NCBI GenBank assembly: GCA_021234155.1
Contig: JAJEKV010000011.1
Coordinates: 23,198,416 to 23,262,415 of the forward strand
Length of the DNA: 64,000 nucleotides
Reading direction: 5' to 3'
Source of the DNA: Isoetes taiwanensis
Lineage: Eukaryota > Streptophyta > Lycopodiopsida > Isoetales > Isoetaceae
Below the pieces are notes generated by a model, which searched no databases, was not told the DNA's origin, and saw only the letters and a list, made by a program, of their open reading frames with translations. Position 1 is the first letter of the stretch, and each line of letters opens with the position of its first letter. Below, in pieces: positions 1-12,060 of this stretch. The position numbers and the translations under genes were made by a program.

Positions 1-279
1 CCTTATAAACAAACAGCCTGTAAAGGAATAGTAAAAAAAAAATACGTTACTGCAAAAAACTAAAAAAAAAAACGACTCCAGAAATTTATGAAAACATTTT
101 GAACTTTGCATTAATTCAGTTTTAGTTCAAATATCAATAAGCACTTCTGTAAATCTTCGAATAGAAAACCCCAGCTTCAAATAAATGCTTACCTAAGTGG
201 AAAAACACCTTACTATGGCTATGCCTTCTCTGCAAATATATTCATTCGTTTTGGTCAAGAACTGCAACTCTCGGAATAT

Positions 280-372
280 TTCCCTGCGTGAAGGCAATAA
301 TTACAAATGCAGTTGATCAAAGCTACTTCCCTGCGTGAAGGCAATAATTACAAATGCAGTTGATCAAAGCTA
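280..372. repeat. 46-bp direct tandem duplication
   Basis: Bases 280-325 and 327-372 are the same sequence with a one-base spacer, beginning TTCCCTGCGTGAAGG and ending GATCAAAGCTA. It is a simple recent duplication with period 47; no function is suggested. Confidence 0.9.
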
Positions 373-804
373 GCTACGTATATGGATGCTGAAGTTATTA
401 ACAACCGGCCAACCCTATCAGCTTGAAACACTACTAACCTTAGTTGGTCGACAACATAAACTGCATTTTGCTTCTGTGATTTCAATAAAAGAGAAGGGAG
501 TTGCGTCTTCTACAATGTCTATACGTAATCCCACATCAGCGAAAGACCCCATTCACGGATTTGAGCTAAATACAAAGTCTCCCTTCAAATTTCGCTTCTT
601 TGCTTGCAAAATAAAAAACCTATTCCTGTGCAAGCATCATGGGAATCACAATAGGTTGCTTGCAGCTTGGGAGTTTTTCCTTTTGAATACGAAATGAAGC
701 GCACAGAGAAACGATGAAAGAGATAGATTGAAAGACTGGCAATCGATTCGAAAAGAGCAATCAATGTTGCCAGCGTGCGTCCCGCAAAAAGAGCCGCAAG
801 CGGG

Positions 805-844
805 AAGGGAACGCCGCATGCGGCGTAAGATGTGGCGTTCCCTT
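805..844. repeat. GC-rich inverted repeat (hairpin)
   Basis: AAGGGAACGCCGCAT (805-819) is mirrored by ATGTGGCGTTCCCTT (830-844) with one mismatch over 15 bp. A self-complementary CGCCGCATGCGGCG lies at the left arm and loop. The GC content contrasts with the AT-rich flanks. It could be a foldback remnant of a mobile element. Confidence 0.75.
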
Positions 845-1489
845 GGCACGGGTCCCAACCCCCTCCCAAAATAAAAAAGAAGATGTGTAAATGTATCTTA
901 TCTTACTTTGTTTTGTGAAAGTCATTCCGAATCACCACAAAAGATTTAATGAAATATGTAATTCTGATGGACAAGGATGACAAAGGCCAATTTGATTTCT
1001 TGATACGTCCTTTTGCATATAGTAATATTCTTTTTTACTTCTTTATAATCACCATTGAGTAGTATCTACTGGCTACTATCACTTGGAGAAGTGGACGAGT
1101 GCAGGTCTCATCATGTATAGTGTGTGCTAAGAATGAAGTGGGTGAGTGCAAGTCTCATCTTGTGTAGCGTGTACCTAAGAATGAATGGCCATATGTCCTC
1201 AGGGATGCTTCCAATGTGATATACATTAAAACTACTAACTAACTAACTAAAATTTAGTGTCATTGATAATTGATCTCTTTATGAAGTGTGTATGATGGGT
1301 CATAAAAGGTGAGGTGCAACCATCTAGTGAAGAACTACTACATATATAGGAATATATTCAAAAGTATACATGTCTTACCTCTCATCAGATATAATTAGAT
1401 AATAAGATTTGCTAATGCTTATAAAAAAATATGATTGAACCGATTTTATCGTCCATAGAAACTAAATGATTTATAGTGGAGGTATAGGG

Positions 1490-2130
1490 GCACACTACAC
1501 CTTAAAGGTACTGCTGGTTTCATCTACACGTCAGCCAAGGCCACCCTCCTTCACTTACCAAGTCCAGAATGTGCAAGTGACTTATATCTACAAGTATTTG
1601 GAAATCGAGTTTCCTACTACCACATAGTGAGATGTCTCCATTAGGTTGCATGTCACAACAGGCTGGAAGGCAATGTATGCCATGCAGAACAATAGTAACA
1701 AGGCAAAGCTATATGCCTGAGGTCATCAGTCACACATGTTCAGGACCATGGTCGAGCCTGTCCTCCTATACGAGACAAAGGTGTGGGGTCCATTGATAAC
1801 CCCCCCGCTCCCCCCACTAAACCTAGAATGACCTGGAACAAGTACAGGAGGCCTTCTTAGCATGAGACAATACCATATCAGATCCTGCTGTAGGAGACGG
1901 GTTTTTTGCCCCTACAAAGGGCTGCACTGGACCGCCACATCATTTACTTTCAGAAGGTGGCTGGTATGGGTAATGCTCGTCTGCCCAACCTTGCTTTAAC
2001 TATCGCACTGGGTCCAAGCGCCTCAAAACCTGCTGGAAGGACAAGCAAGCTAAGTGCTTCTCCCGATGGAATGTACAGGCACGTAGGTGTGTGCGGGTAC
2101 AGGCAGAGATAGATTACGATCAGTTGAGGA
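1490..2130 (+). pseudogene. LINE ORF2 fragment (region after the reverse transcriptase)
   Basis: Translation across several frames gives pieces typical of the region downstream of the reverse transcriptase in plant LINEs: TYQVQNVQVTYIYKYL, then WKAMYAMQNN, then VEPVLLYETKVWGP, and LPLQRAALDRHIIYFQKVAG followed by RLPNLAL. The first two are also present in the reverse-strand LINE near 14 kb (LTYQGQMVEVT and GWKALYAMQNN), so the copies belong to one family or close relatives. Frameshifts and stops break the reading frame throughout. There is no reverse transcriptase core and no 3' tail here, so this is a truncated, dead copy. That it is a LINE is well supported; its exact ends are not. Confidence 0.7.
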
Positions 2131-2779
2131 AGTACTAGTGTTAGTCATGTGCCACCAGGCACTGGACTATTTTTTATCACAATACATGCCAAAGGCAAGG
2201 GTCCAGGTCAAGCGTCATGTAGCAGACCCGCGCCCCCATAGAAACCCACGCAGAAACCCACGCCCCCGTCCAAGAAGAGGTCAAGGCCAGAGAAGTAACC
2301 ACCTCCAGGGAATGCGGCCTTAACTTGATGTTCACGACACTAATGACAGCACTGCAAAGATTCCCTCAAATCAAGCATATGATCCAGGAGTTTGTAACCG
2401 AGATCATAAAGGCTCTGGCACATGACTATTTTGGGTCCAAGCCGTTATACTATATCAGTAGAGTTACACCTCAAGTTCTAGATGAGGTTTAGTATCATCT
2501 TGTTTCAGTTTTCTCGTGTCAGCTTCTCGCGAGACTTCATGTTGTTGTCTTGCTTGATCCTTATCTTGCACCTTGCAATAGGATTCAGCGTGTTGACATC
2601 CTTCCAGATGTTGACACCCCTCATGACATTGTTGATGTTGCTGCTATCATGAAGCAACCCTTGCTTGAAAAAGATCAACATCCCTTATTTTTTTCTACTC
2701 AGAGTGTTAAACTACCAGTTCTGTTATAACCACCTGCTCATACTATCACAGATACAAATGTTATTCCGCACATTCAAAA

Positions 2780-3200
2780 CCCGGAAGTAGAACTCATTGA
2801 CTTAGGAGACAACCAACTCATCGGTTGGTTGCCAATCTGCCCAAATCATATAAAACTCACGCACTCAATCTCTTCAAAAAATTCAAACATATCTTTGCAT
2901 GGAGTTATAAGGATTTATGAGGCATTAAAAAGGAGTTAGGGGAACTTATCATTCCTACCAAACCTGATGCACGCCCCATCTACTAACGACAAGACAGGCT
3001 CAACTCCAGCTATCTTGACTGCGTCAAAGCCGAAATCGATAAACTCCTGGCTGCTGGACTTATTTATGAGGTCAAACATTCTGAGTGGGTGAGTCCCATC
3101 GTTATTTCCCTTAAGCATAATAGAAAAATTCGTGTTTGCATGGACTACAGAAAACTCAATATGGCCATAGAACGTGATCATTTTCCGCTACCCTTTACGG
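2780..3200 (+). pseudogene. Decayed Ty3/gypsy reverse transcriptase fragment
   Basis: The start of a gypsy-type reverse transcriptase is readable: LDCVKAEIDKLLAAGLI, then WVSPIVISLKHNRKIRVCMD, then DYRKLN and HFPLP. These match the conserved blocks where the polymerase binds template and begins its palm domain. The catalytic xxDD block further downstream is absent, and stops occur upstream of the readable part. The sequence between the LINE fragment and this piece (about 2130-2780) has short open stretches that may be more of the same polyprotein, but I recognise no domain. It is an old, inactive remnant. Confidence 0.7.
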
Positions 3201-3676
3201 CATATAGGTCCAGTCTGTCTACATTTGAGTGTCTGAGATAGAAGTCCGAGTTTGCATATGGGAAGTTACATGCGATCAAAAAGAGGTTTTCACACTGGTT
3301 TTCCACCCTTATCCATTTGTACCTTTTGTGTCTATCCACTGTGTAAGAAAATTGTCTGGCAGTTCCATTATCCTTTGACCAATATGTTCCCATGTCTTTG
3401 TAAGAAAAGTGAAAGTCCATATTCCTGGCTATAGAGTTCAAAAATTGTCTCCCTTCTTCTATGGAAAGCCCTATAATTCCAGGTGACCATGCGTAGACAC
3501 AATCCCTATTTGAAAGTGTTGCATTCATGATTGAACACTTAATTGGCCATATTGTAAATTTTAATTTCTCTATCATTCAAAAGGCAGAATCAAGTTAGTC
3601 AAGTGGCGTTACAGACATGACAAATAAAATAAAAACCAGTTTTGAAAGACATTTTTGAAAAACACAGGTCTAAGAG

Positions 3677-3860
3677 CTTTTCTCCACTTGTGAGTCGAGA
3701 AAGACAGCTCAGAGTGAGAAAGGCAGGTTTGAGTCGAGAAAGGCAATACAGAGTAAAAAGTGCAGTTCTGATGGCCTTTCTCAACTCCCAAATCGAGAAG
3801 GTAGCTCATCAAAGTGAAAATGCAAGTCCGAGGGCCTTTCTCGACTCACGAGTGGAAAGG
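3677..3860. repeat. Short inverted-repeat (foldback) unit
   Basis: The arm at 3677-3704 (CTTTTCTCCACTTGTGAGTC and onward) is the near reverse complement of the arm at 3834-3860 (ending CTCACGAGTGGAAAGG). Internal copies of GAGTCGAGAAAGGC occur in direct orientation at about 3731-3744. The ~185-bp span looks like a small foldback or MITE-like element; no target duplication was identified. Confidence 0.6.
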
Positions 3861-3899
3861 AAGCACAACCAATTGTTGAAGTGAAAATGCACAATTTTT

Positions 3900-5468
3900 G
3901 TATATAAAATACATGTAGCAAGAATGTAGAATTTGTCATCCACTAATGCTCCTACGACCTTCAATTGCAAATTTTCATGCTTCAAATATGTTTTAAGTAG
4001 TAAGCAACCGCCTCTTTAAGGCAATGCCGGGCACCATAACTAGTGTTAATTAGGTAATCAATTAAGGCTCTATTGAGTTGCCATTTGACCAAAATCAGTT
4101 GGTAAGGGGGATAGTTAGTTGTTTCAACCTAGGTTTTTCTTTCCAAATTGATTTGTTAGGGAGGAGGAGACACTCTTAACAAGTAGAAAGATGGACATGC
4201 CCCGTGATAGCGGATCAAGCCACAAAATTGGCATGCAGCTAGATAGATGGATTATTAGCTAAGAACTGCCTCTTCTTTATCTAGATGAATATTTATTCGT
4301 AACTATGTGATATTGGTCGGTAGTTGTATGTAGTTCAATTATGCACCTCTTGTGCATGGGAAAAGAGAGATAGAGATGTGGAAGCTAGTAGATGTATGAA
4401 TAATTCTAGCTAGAATCCCCATATATCCCATTAGATTCGGCATGTGCATAGGGCCCACCGGGTTGTTGATGATACGATGTGATTGAGCAGCATCAGACAA
4501 TGGGGGCAATGTAAATGTGGAATTAGGACCACTGAGCGTGGATACTGATGTCTTTTTGCATGCATGGGAATAGCCCCTACCCTTTAAGGGCAAACATGCC
4601 GCTTGGAGCTGCGCTATGCGCAGGGGGTTCGAATCCCCCAGCATGTATCTTCTTTGTGCTTATACTTGTAGGTGGCAGGCTTTTGCATTGTGGCCTTAGC
4701 TTCCCAGGTATGGTTTATAGTGCTATTGAATTATGTAACACTCATTGTCATAAGGCAATAGTGCCATTGAAATATGTAGAATTCATTGTAGGCGCTGGAC
4801 TGTTGCAGCAGAACAGAGAAGCATACATCATGGATTGTAGGTGATGGTTAGAAATAGTATTACAGACTTTTAAAGGCCTTCAATAAGTTGCACGATGCGT
4901 ACCTATCTTCTCCTTGGTTGTGTCTGGCGTGGACTATCTTTAAGGGATCGCATGACAAGTTTAGTTTAATTCTATTTTAGAGCAATGATGTATTGGAGTT
5001 ATTGCCAATGGTTGTCAATCCTTAGAAAATAGAGCCACCTAAGTGTTTGACCCATAAAATGCTTAAGTGTAGGGCCAAGATGACTTGAGGAGGATGCATT
5101 GGAATATTCTCAGATCCAACGACTAGGAATGCACTATAGTGCCTTGAGTTTACGTATTTTTTTGGCATCCTTAAACCATCACGACAAATGTCGGACGTGG
5201 GCATGTTATAGCCAGCCTTAAATGGCAAAAAATCCACTAAGTCCACAAAAGCGCCGTGTAATTTTTTTTTTGGTGTGGCTATAACATGTCAAAGACACGG
5301 ATATACCACGGATATGCCCGTGGCTATAACATGACGCTAAGAGAGAAGCGTTTCCCGAGAATAAAAGTACAGTTCGAGGGTTTTGGCTTGGGTAATTTTC
5401 TTCGGTTCAGTAAATAAATTTTGCTAAAAGATTAACCTAACTTACCTAAGCTATTTTGGAATAAAGAT
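3900..5468. other. Intergenic stretch upstream of rsmG
   Basis: No coding sequence is recognised. It contains a tRNA-like T-arm near 4623-4639, discussed in the findings. The segment just upstream of 5469 would hold the rsmG promoter; I cannot point to a specific TATA or regulatory site with confidence. Confidence 0.4.
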
Positions 5469-8106
5469 ATGGCTATGAGGGTATGCTCCTCTTCCTTTAT
5501 CATATCCTCGAATCTGATCAGTTGCAGGAGGACAGTTTCTTACTGTTGTCACCAGATCAACGTTGGCAACGATGCACCAGTAATTGGCACCAAATTCTTG
5601 CAGCATCTAAGCTCCAAACAAGTAGGGCAGGTGGAGCTTTACGTCGATTGTCTCCTCCAATGGAATAAGGTACCGTTTAAGATTTGTACTGCTATGTCTA
5701 CCTGTTTGTGAAAAATAACTTCTCAATATAAGCGGCATTGTTATTGATCTAAAAATGGATGGACATGCTTTCGAGGCAACCCGAGAGCAACGGTTTATTT
5801 GAAATCTACACTGCAATCAGGAAATTCTATTTAGGAAATTGTAGTATATTAGTGGTAATGGACTCATTCTCCAGTATGGCGCATTTTCGTGCGTGCAAAT
5901 CAATAACACATTATCTACTTCATTTGGCTTTGTTAAGCAGACTCTGAGCCCAGATATGCCTTACGTTGAATGGTCATGTTATTGATTGCATATACCAGTT
6001 GCCCTTTTTTAATAAAAGGGAACAGCCTCCTGATTTTGAGGTATCCTTAATGCTGTTTCTTGCACATGTACTAGTATGCCCTTTAGCTAGTGTCTAGCTC
6101 TGTTGCACATCATCATTGTCTTGTGCATCAAGCAGTGAACGTATCACCTGTTATTGGCATGGAAGGAGAAAGTGTCATCTGTAGGTCGTTGAGTTTGAGC
6201 AGCAGCCATCCACCATGTTAGGCAATATGTTACATAGCTTCATATATTCAACTGGCTTTTTCTTCTTTCTTCTTTTCCTTAGTTTATGTATCATAAACCC
6301 GTTTGGATGAAATAAATGAGGTGGTTTATTATGTCAAACAGTCAAAGCATTGGAAAGTCAAATCCTCATATTTGGTGCCACCGGGTGAGCTACAACCATT
6401 AGGGTCAGGAGGTTGCTTTGGACAAACTTAATAGTTTGGTTGTTAGTTTGGTAGTGTCCCACTTCTGAGCTGATTTGTTCTGTGGCATTTTTAGCCCTTT
6501 AATATTTGAGACATCACTAATCATGTATGTATTTATAAATGATTGACAAAGGATTTTGCGTGCCTCAGCGTATGAATTTAACAGCAGTGAAAGAAAGGGA
6601 TTTGGTCATGGATAGGCATGTAGAAGATTCTTTGGCGTTGCTTCCAGTTATCGAAGATTCCTTGTCCAAGTATTGCTCTATGTGGACAGGCAATGAACTC
6701 AAATTGGTAGACATTGGAAGTGGAGCAGGACTGCCAGGCATGATGCTGGCCATTGCCAGACCAGGTCTTATCTTTAACCTAACAACATGCCAACATTCTT
6801 TTCTTGTTACCTAAGGCAGCTCTATGTGCGGAATGAACATGGCAGCTTTTATACATTTACGATGAATACCTCTGTAACTAGTGGTGTTCTAAAATCATGG
6901 GCCAATTCACATTGGTACTAATTTAATTTAGCATTTTGTATAAAATTTCCACCCTGTATAGTAACCCTTGATACTAGTAGTCAATCCATTATTCACCATT
7001 TTCGTCCCCATTATTTACAGAGTGGCATCTTACGCTCTTAGATTCAACCAACAAAAAGTGCAATTTCTTGAGGCATGTGGTGCAGACATTGGGACTGTTG
7101 AATGTTGAAGTTGTGTGTGCAAGAGCAGAGGTTTGTCAATAAAGCCTAGATATTTTTTCGGGATTTCAGCATGATGTAAGAGTGATTGTGTTGATTGGAT
7201 AGAATCTTTGATATCTTTGATCATATGAGATTCATTTCTGTGCAATCAAAAAGAACACTTTTTAGGAGAAAGGTCACGATACAGACTTTCGGGAGGCACA
7301 CCATATTGCTGTTGCCAGGGCTGTAGCTGAGATGCATGTACTTGGTAATTCTTTCCCCTAATGGCTATTTACCTGAGATTTTAGTTTTATATCAGTGAAT
7401 ACGAAAAACTATTATTGTCCTCTGCATGTATCTCAACACAAAATTGACCATCGTTTGCATTTTTTTGTATTTGATGCATAGAAATATTTTTTATATTTGA
7501 TGCATATAAATATTCTTTTCGTTTTATTTCCGTCTATTTCTATTAGTAAAATCTAATATGGATGAGAACTTTGGAATGTCTATTTAGTTGAGCTTTGCCT
7601 GCCATTCGTTCGAGTTGGAGGTCTCTTAATAGCTGCAAAGGGTGCCTGTCCTGAGGTGAGCGTCTGCAATCTATCAGGCTGATGGGAAAGTATAATAAAT
7701 TGAACAGAAAAGTTGCATTTCATTAATGCTAATGTTCCACTTCTCCCTTCTGCATTTCCATTCTTGAACTAGCATGTGAAGCTCTTGGACTATCCTGTTA
7801 TCGCTAACTTTTCGAAGGATCATATTGTTTCTCTGTTTTGCCATGCAGGCTGAAGTTGAGTCTGCGAGGATGGCTGCATCATTGATGGGAGCATCTATCA
7901 TGACAGTTTCTGCAGGTAAAGTTCCACATCCTCCCGCTTTTTTTTAAAGCGTATATTTCCTGTTGTTGTTGATGATACTTTATCTGTATGTAGTGGCTTC
8001 CAAAGGCCCTTTTGGACTTCGAAGTGCTGTTCTCTGTGTAAAGACACAGAACACTCCATCAAAATATCCTAGGAGGAATGGTGTTCCTATGAAGTGTCCC
8101 TTATAA
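5469..8106 (+). CDS. rsmG: RsmG/GidB-type 16S rRNA (guanine-N7) methyltransferase, seven exons
   Basis: This gene encodes the plant version of bacterial RsmG, an S-adenosylmethionine-dependent enzyme that makes 7-methylguanosine in the 530 loop of small-subunit rRNA; in plants it is expected in the plastid. Exons read by GT-AG and phase: 5469-5669, 6569-6764, 7021-7130, 7266-7344, 7588-7655, 7849-7915, 7994-8106, giving about 277 residues with no internal stop. Motifs in order: [24 protein letters not shown], the SAM-binding loop [43 protein letters not shown], and the family C-terminus [13 protein letters not shown]. All phases agree across the junctions. The start at 5469 gives a Ser/Arg-containing N-terminus compatible with a transit peptide, but an upstream exon cannot be excluded. 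The largest intron is about 0.9 kb (5670-6568). The domain assignment is very secure; the first exon boundary is the weakest part. Confidence 0.93.
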
Positions 8107-8596
8107 TTACTTTAATAGAACGAGGCATTTCTTGCCATCACTATCTACATGTAATTCAACCACGATTCCATTCGTGCTGCATTTAGTGAAGTTGATACCC
8201 ACTTTAATGTGTTTATCATATGTTTAAGCTTCAATAATACGGGTCTTGCTCACTTCCTTTTTCTTTTAAGTAGTCGATGCACACTTGCCTGTAAAAGTCA
8301 AATACAAAAATAATAGATATTAGCCGAGAATCGAAGCTAATGAAATGATAACTAAGTGTATTATCATTTAGAGTGTCTAATATTTTTTGGGGACCATCCG
8401 ATGGTGGCATATGTCAGAGCATATGCCATGGGGTGAAATTCCAGCCCTTAAGTGCAAGTCAAGATAGGGTCAAATCCCATATATTTGACTTACCCCAAAC
8501 CATTGAATAAATACAATATCTCAAATTTGGAAGTCTGACCAAACAAATAATTATGACCAATACAAGTTCCGAACCCTTGTTGCTTCTATTTCTGTA

Positions 8597-9715
8597 GGTG
8601 GCAAGACATTCATAAATTCGTAATTAATGCATTGTACGAAAATAAATTCTGATTTTTTGCCAGCTGGATTCCTAATTCATCTCCAGCACACAACCCAATT
8701 TTCGAATTTTCGGAGAAGGTCTAGATCAAAGGGTTAGGATTAGAACGGTCGGGCCAGCCCGTTGCGGGGCAACTGAGCTGGCACCCTTCCCCAAGTCCAA
8801 CGATGCCAGGACCTTGCAGGGCTCCCTCAGAATAGGGGAGAGTCCGGACCCCAAGAGGCGGGATCCAAAGAAGTTCCCGAGGCAGCCCTTCCTGGCAGCG
8901 CTCCCACGGTGGACGGTACGCTAATGACCACCCTCCCGAAGGCCCGGTTCCCCTATCTGACCGTTGGATCCTCCATTCAGGGGCCCTTCTTCAGGAAGAC
9001 CCAAAAAAATCCTAGATCGGTCCAGGGGAACTTGTCAAACCGCAGAGCGTCCTGAGGTCGGCCTTGTAGAAACCGCAGTGTTGGGTAGGCTCTTGAATGG
9101 CAAATCGACTTCGCCAAGTCGTCCGGAATGGCGAAATTACCCTAGGGAGCAAGTTACAAGGTCGCTTTTGGAAAAGAAAGAAACACTCACGCCCTCCAAG
9201 ACATTATCTGGCATCCACATCCTAGGTCAATTGACTGCGAGTATGCTGGACATGAGCTACTTTGGCGCTTCTTGGAGGTCGGTGGTCTTCTGGCCACGGA
9301 ACTTAGGCCCCAGGGCAATGTCGGCATTCTGAGACCATTGGCAGAGCCAAATCACGGTTCCGGAGAGAGGAGGTCGCCCATCCGTTCCCAGGGCCTTGGG
9401 AAAAGGACTTTCGGGGCAAGCAGCTTCCGGGGGGATTTTAAAGTCCGTGCTCTGGCGTCAACACCCCCACTCCACGTAAAGACACGACGCAAGGTCTCGG
9501 CCGAATCTGCCAAGGAGAGGGCCTTTGAAACGTAAACCTTGTGGGTTGCCAGGTTCTAGAAAGGTTTGCATTTTGGGGGCCGAGTTTTGGTCTGTTGCAG
9601 GTGAGACATGGCCAAGAAGCTGTGCCGAGAACGCGGAGCAAGGGGAACTGACGGAACGGAGTTTGGGCATGTCTCCTCCCGATGTGGCAATAAGAAGTCG
9701 GGAGGTGCTTTTGCA
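8597..9715 (+). mobile_element. GC-rich repeat element, copy 1 (left half plus right half)
   Basis: A ~1.1-kb GC-rich unit begins GTGGCAAGACATTCATAAAT and ends near GCTTTTGCAG, where a second copy starts with the same GTGGCAAGACATTC sequence. Its left half (to about 9235) includes AACGGTCGGG and GCCAAGTCGTCCGGAATGG; its right half starts near GAGCTACTTTGGCGC. Both strands have open frames, but they show no protein family motif and are probably a by-product of high GC. The start sequence is AT-rich, unlike the body. The type of element is unknown to me. Confidence 0.7.
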
Positions 9716-10365
9716 GTGGCAAGACATTCATAAATTCGTAATTAATGCATTGTACGAAAATAAATTCTGATTTTAGCCAGCTGGATTCCTAATTCATCTC
9801 CAGCACACAGCCTAATTTTCGGAATTTTCGGAGAAGGTCTAGATCAAAGGGTTAGCATTAGAACGGTCGGGGCAGCCCGTTGCGGGACAACCGAGCTGGC
9901 ACCCTTCCCCAAGTCAAACGAGGCCAGGACCTTGCAGGGCTCCCTCATAAGAGGGGAGAGTCCGGACCCCAAGAGGCGGCATCCAAAAAAGTTCCCGAGG
10001 CAGCCCTTCCTGGCAGCGCTCCCACGGTGGGCGGTACGCTAATGACCACCCTCCCGGAGCCCGGTTCCCCTATCCTACCGTTGGATCCTTCGTTCAGGGG
10101 CCCTTCTTCGGGAAGGCCCAAAAGAATCCTAGATCGGTCCGGGGGAACTTGTCAAACCGCAGAGCGTTCTGAGGTCGGCCTTGTAGAAACCGCAGTGTTT
10201 TGTCGTTCGGGCACGGGGAGGCTCCAGAATGGCAAATCGACTTCGCCAAGTCGTCCGGAATGGCGAAATTACCCTAGGAAGCAAGTTACAAGGACGGTTT
10301 TGGAAAAGAAAGAAACACTCACGCCCTCCAAGGCGATGTCAAGGCATCCACATCTTAGAGCGCCC
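9716..10365 (+). mobile_element. GC-rich repeat element, copy 2 (left half only)
   Basis: This directly follows copy 1 and repeats its left half, from GTGGCAAGACATTC to the block around GGCATCCACATC, with scattered differences. At about 10363 it switches to the right half in reverse orientation, so this copy is incomplete and sits at the centre of an inverted arrangement. Confidence 0.7.
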
Positions 10366-10945
10366 CTCCCAGACTTCTAATTGCCACATCGGGAGGAGGG
10401 GCAGGGCCCAAACTCCGTTCCGTCGGTTCCCCTTTGCGCGTTCTCGGCCAAGCGACTTCTAAACCACATCTCAACTGCAACAAACCAAAACTCGCCCTCC
10501 AAAACGCAAACCCTTCTAGAACCTGGCAACCCGCAGGGTTTATGTTTCAAAGGCCCTCTCCTTGTCAGATTCGGCCGGGACCTTGCGTCGTGTCTTGACG
10601 TGGAGTGGGGGTGTTGAAGCCAGAGCACGGACCCTAAAATCCCTCTGGAAGCTGCTTGCCCCGAAAGTCTTCTCCCCAACGACCTCCCCTCTCCGGAACC
10701 GTGATTTGGCTCTGCCAATGGACTCAGAACGTCGACATTGCCCTGGGGGCCAAGTTCCGTGGCCAGAAGACCACTCGACCTCCAAGAAGCGCCAAAGTAG
10801 CTCATGTCCAGCACACTCGTAATCAATGTGGCCTAGGATGTGGAGAACGCGGCGCAAGGGGAACTGACGGAACGGAGTTTGGGTTTGTCCTCCTCCTGAT
10901 GTGGCAATTAGAAGTCGGGGGGAGGGGAGGGGAGGGGGCGCTTCT
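10366..10945 (-). mobile_element. GC-rich repeat element, copy 3 (reversed right half plus fragment)
   Basis: From 10366 to about 10850 the right half of the repeat is present in reverse orientation, ending with CCAAGAAGCGCCAAAGTAGC and a little of the left-half end (CCTAGGATGTGG). A ~100-bp piece of the right-half terminus then reads in the forward direction (10840-10945). This is the spacer between the two long arms of the inverted duplication. Confidence 0.65.
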
Positions 10946-12060
10946 AGGATGTGGATGCCGGATACTGTCTTGGAGGGCGTGAGTGTTTCTTTCTTTTCTA
11001 AAACTGTCCTTGTAACTTGCTCCCTAGGGTAATTTCGCCATTCCGGACGACTTGGCGAAGTCGATTTGCCATTCTGGAGCTTCCCCTTGCCCAAATGACA
11101 AAACATTGCGGTTTCTACAAGGCCGACCTCAGGACGCTCCGCGGTTTGACATGTTCCCCCGGACCGATCTAGGATTCTTTTGGGCCTTCCCCAAGAGGGG
11201 CCCCTGAACGGAGGATCCAACGGCGGATAGGGGAACCTGCCCCGGAGGGGGTGGTCATTAGCGCATCGCCCCACCGTGGGAGCCGCCGCCGGGGAAGGGC
11301 TGCCTCGGGAGTTTTTGATCCCGCCTCTTGGGTCCTGGGACTCTCCCCTCTTTCTTCGGGGGAGCCCCGCAAGGTCCCGCCACACGTTTGACTTGGGGAA
11401 GGGTGCCAGCTCGGTTGCCCCGCAACGGGCTGCCCTGACCGTTCTAATGCTAACCCTTTGATCTAGACCTTCTCCGAAAATTCCCAAAATTAGGCTGTGT
11501 GCTGGAGATGAATTAGGAATCCAGCTGGCAAAAAATCAGAATTTATTTTCGACAATGCATTAATTACGAATTTATGAATGTCTTGCCACTACAAAAGCGC
11601 TCCCCGAATTCTAATTGCCACATCGGGAGGAGGACAAGCCCAAACTCTGTTCCGTCAGTTCCCCTTGCTCCGCGTTCTCCGAAAGCTGCGCTTCTCGCCA
11701 CGCCCCAACCGCAAATGCACCAAAACTTCGGCCCCAAAATGCAAATCCTTCTAGAACCTGGCAACCCACAGGGTTTACGTTTCGGAGGCCCTCTCCTTGT
11801 CAGATTCGACCGGGACCTTGCGCCGTGTCTTGACGTGGAGTGGGGTGTTGACGCCAGAGCACGGACCCTAAAATCCCCCTGGAAGCTGCTTGCCCCGAAA
11901 GTCCTCTCAACAAGGCCCTGGGGACGGACGGCCGACCTCCCCTCTCCGGAACCAAGATTTGGCTCTCTCAATGGACTCAGAACGTTGACATTGCTCTGGG
12001 GACCAAGTTCCGTGGCCAGGAAACCAATCGACCTCCAAGAAGTGCCAAAGTAGCTCATGT
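10945..12060 (-). mobile_element. GC-rich repeat element, copy 4 (reversed right and left halves)
   Basis: Read on the minus strand, 12060 to 11589 is the right half and 11588 to 10945 the left half, joined by the same terminal GTGGCAAGACATTC sequence seen at 9716. The whole segment is the reverse complement of 9245-10365. A 315-codon open frame on the minus strand (10540-11487) spans two of these pieces and has no recognisable domain, so I do not call it a gene. Confidence 0.65.

Larger units (their letters stand above)
1..1489. other. Noncoding stretch, no gene recognised
   Basis: I see no convincing coding sequence here; the open frames are short and lack family motifs. The stretch is AT-rich and holds two small structured features that are listed separately: a 46-bp tandem duplication near position 280 and an imperfect hairpin near position 805. 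Confidence 0.5.

Noticed and set aside
3178-3576. 132-codon minus-strand frame downstream of the gypsy fragment
   Set aside because: The composition is somewhat protein-like, but no family is recognised and its end overlaps the opposite-strand reverse transcriptase remnant. Not enough to call.
10540-11487. 315-codon minus-strand open frame in the GC-rich repeat
   Set aside because: It spans two rearranged halves of the repeat, other frames in the same place are also open, and no domain is visible. High GC content explains it.
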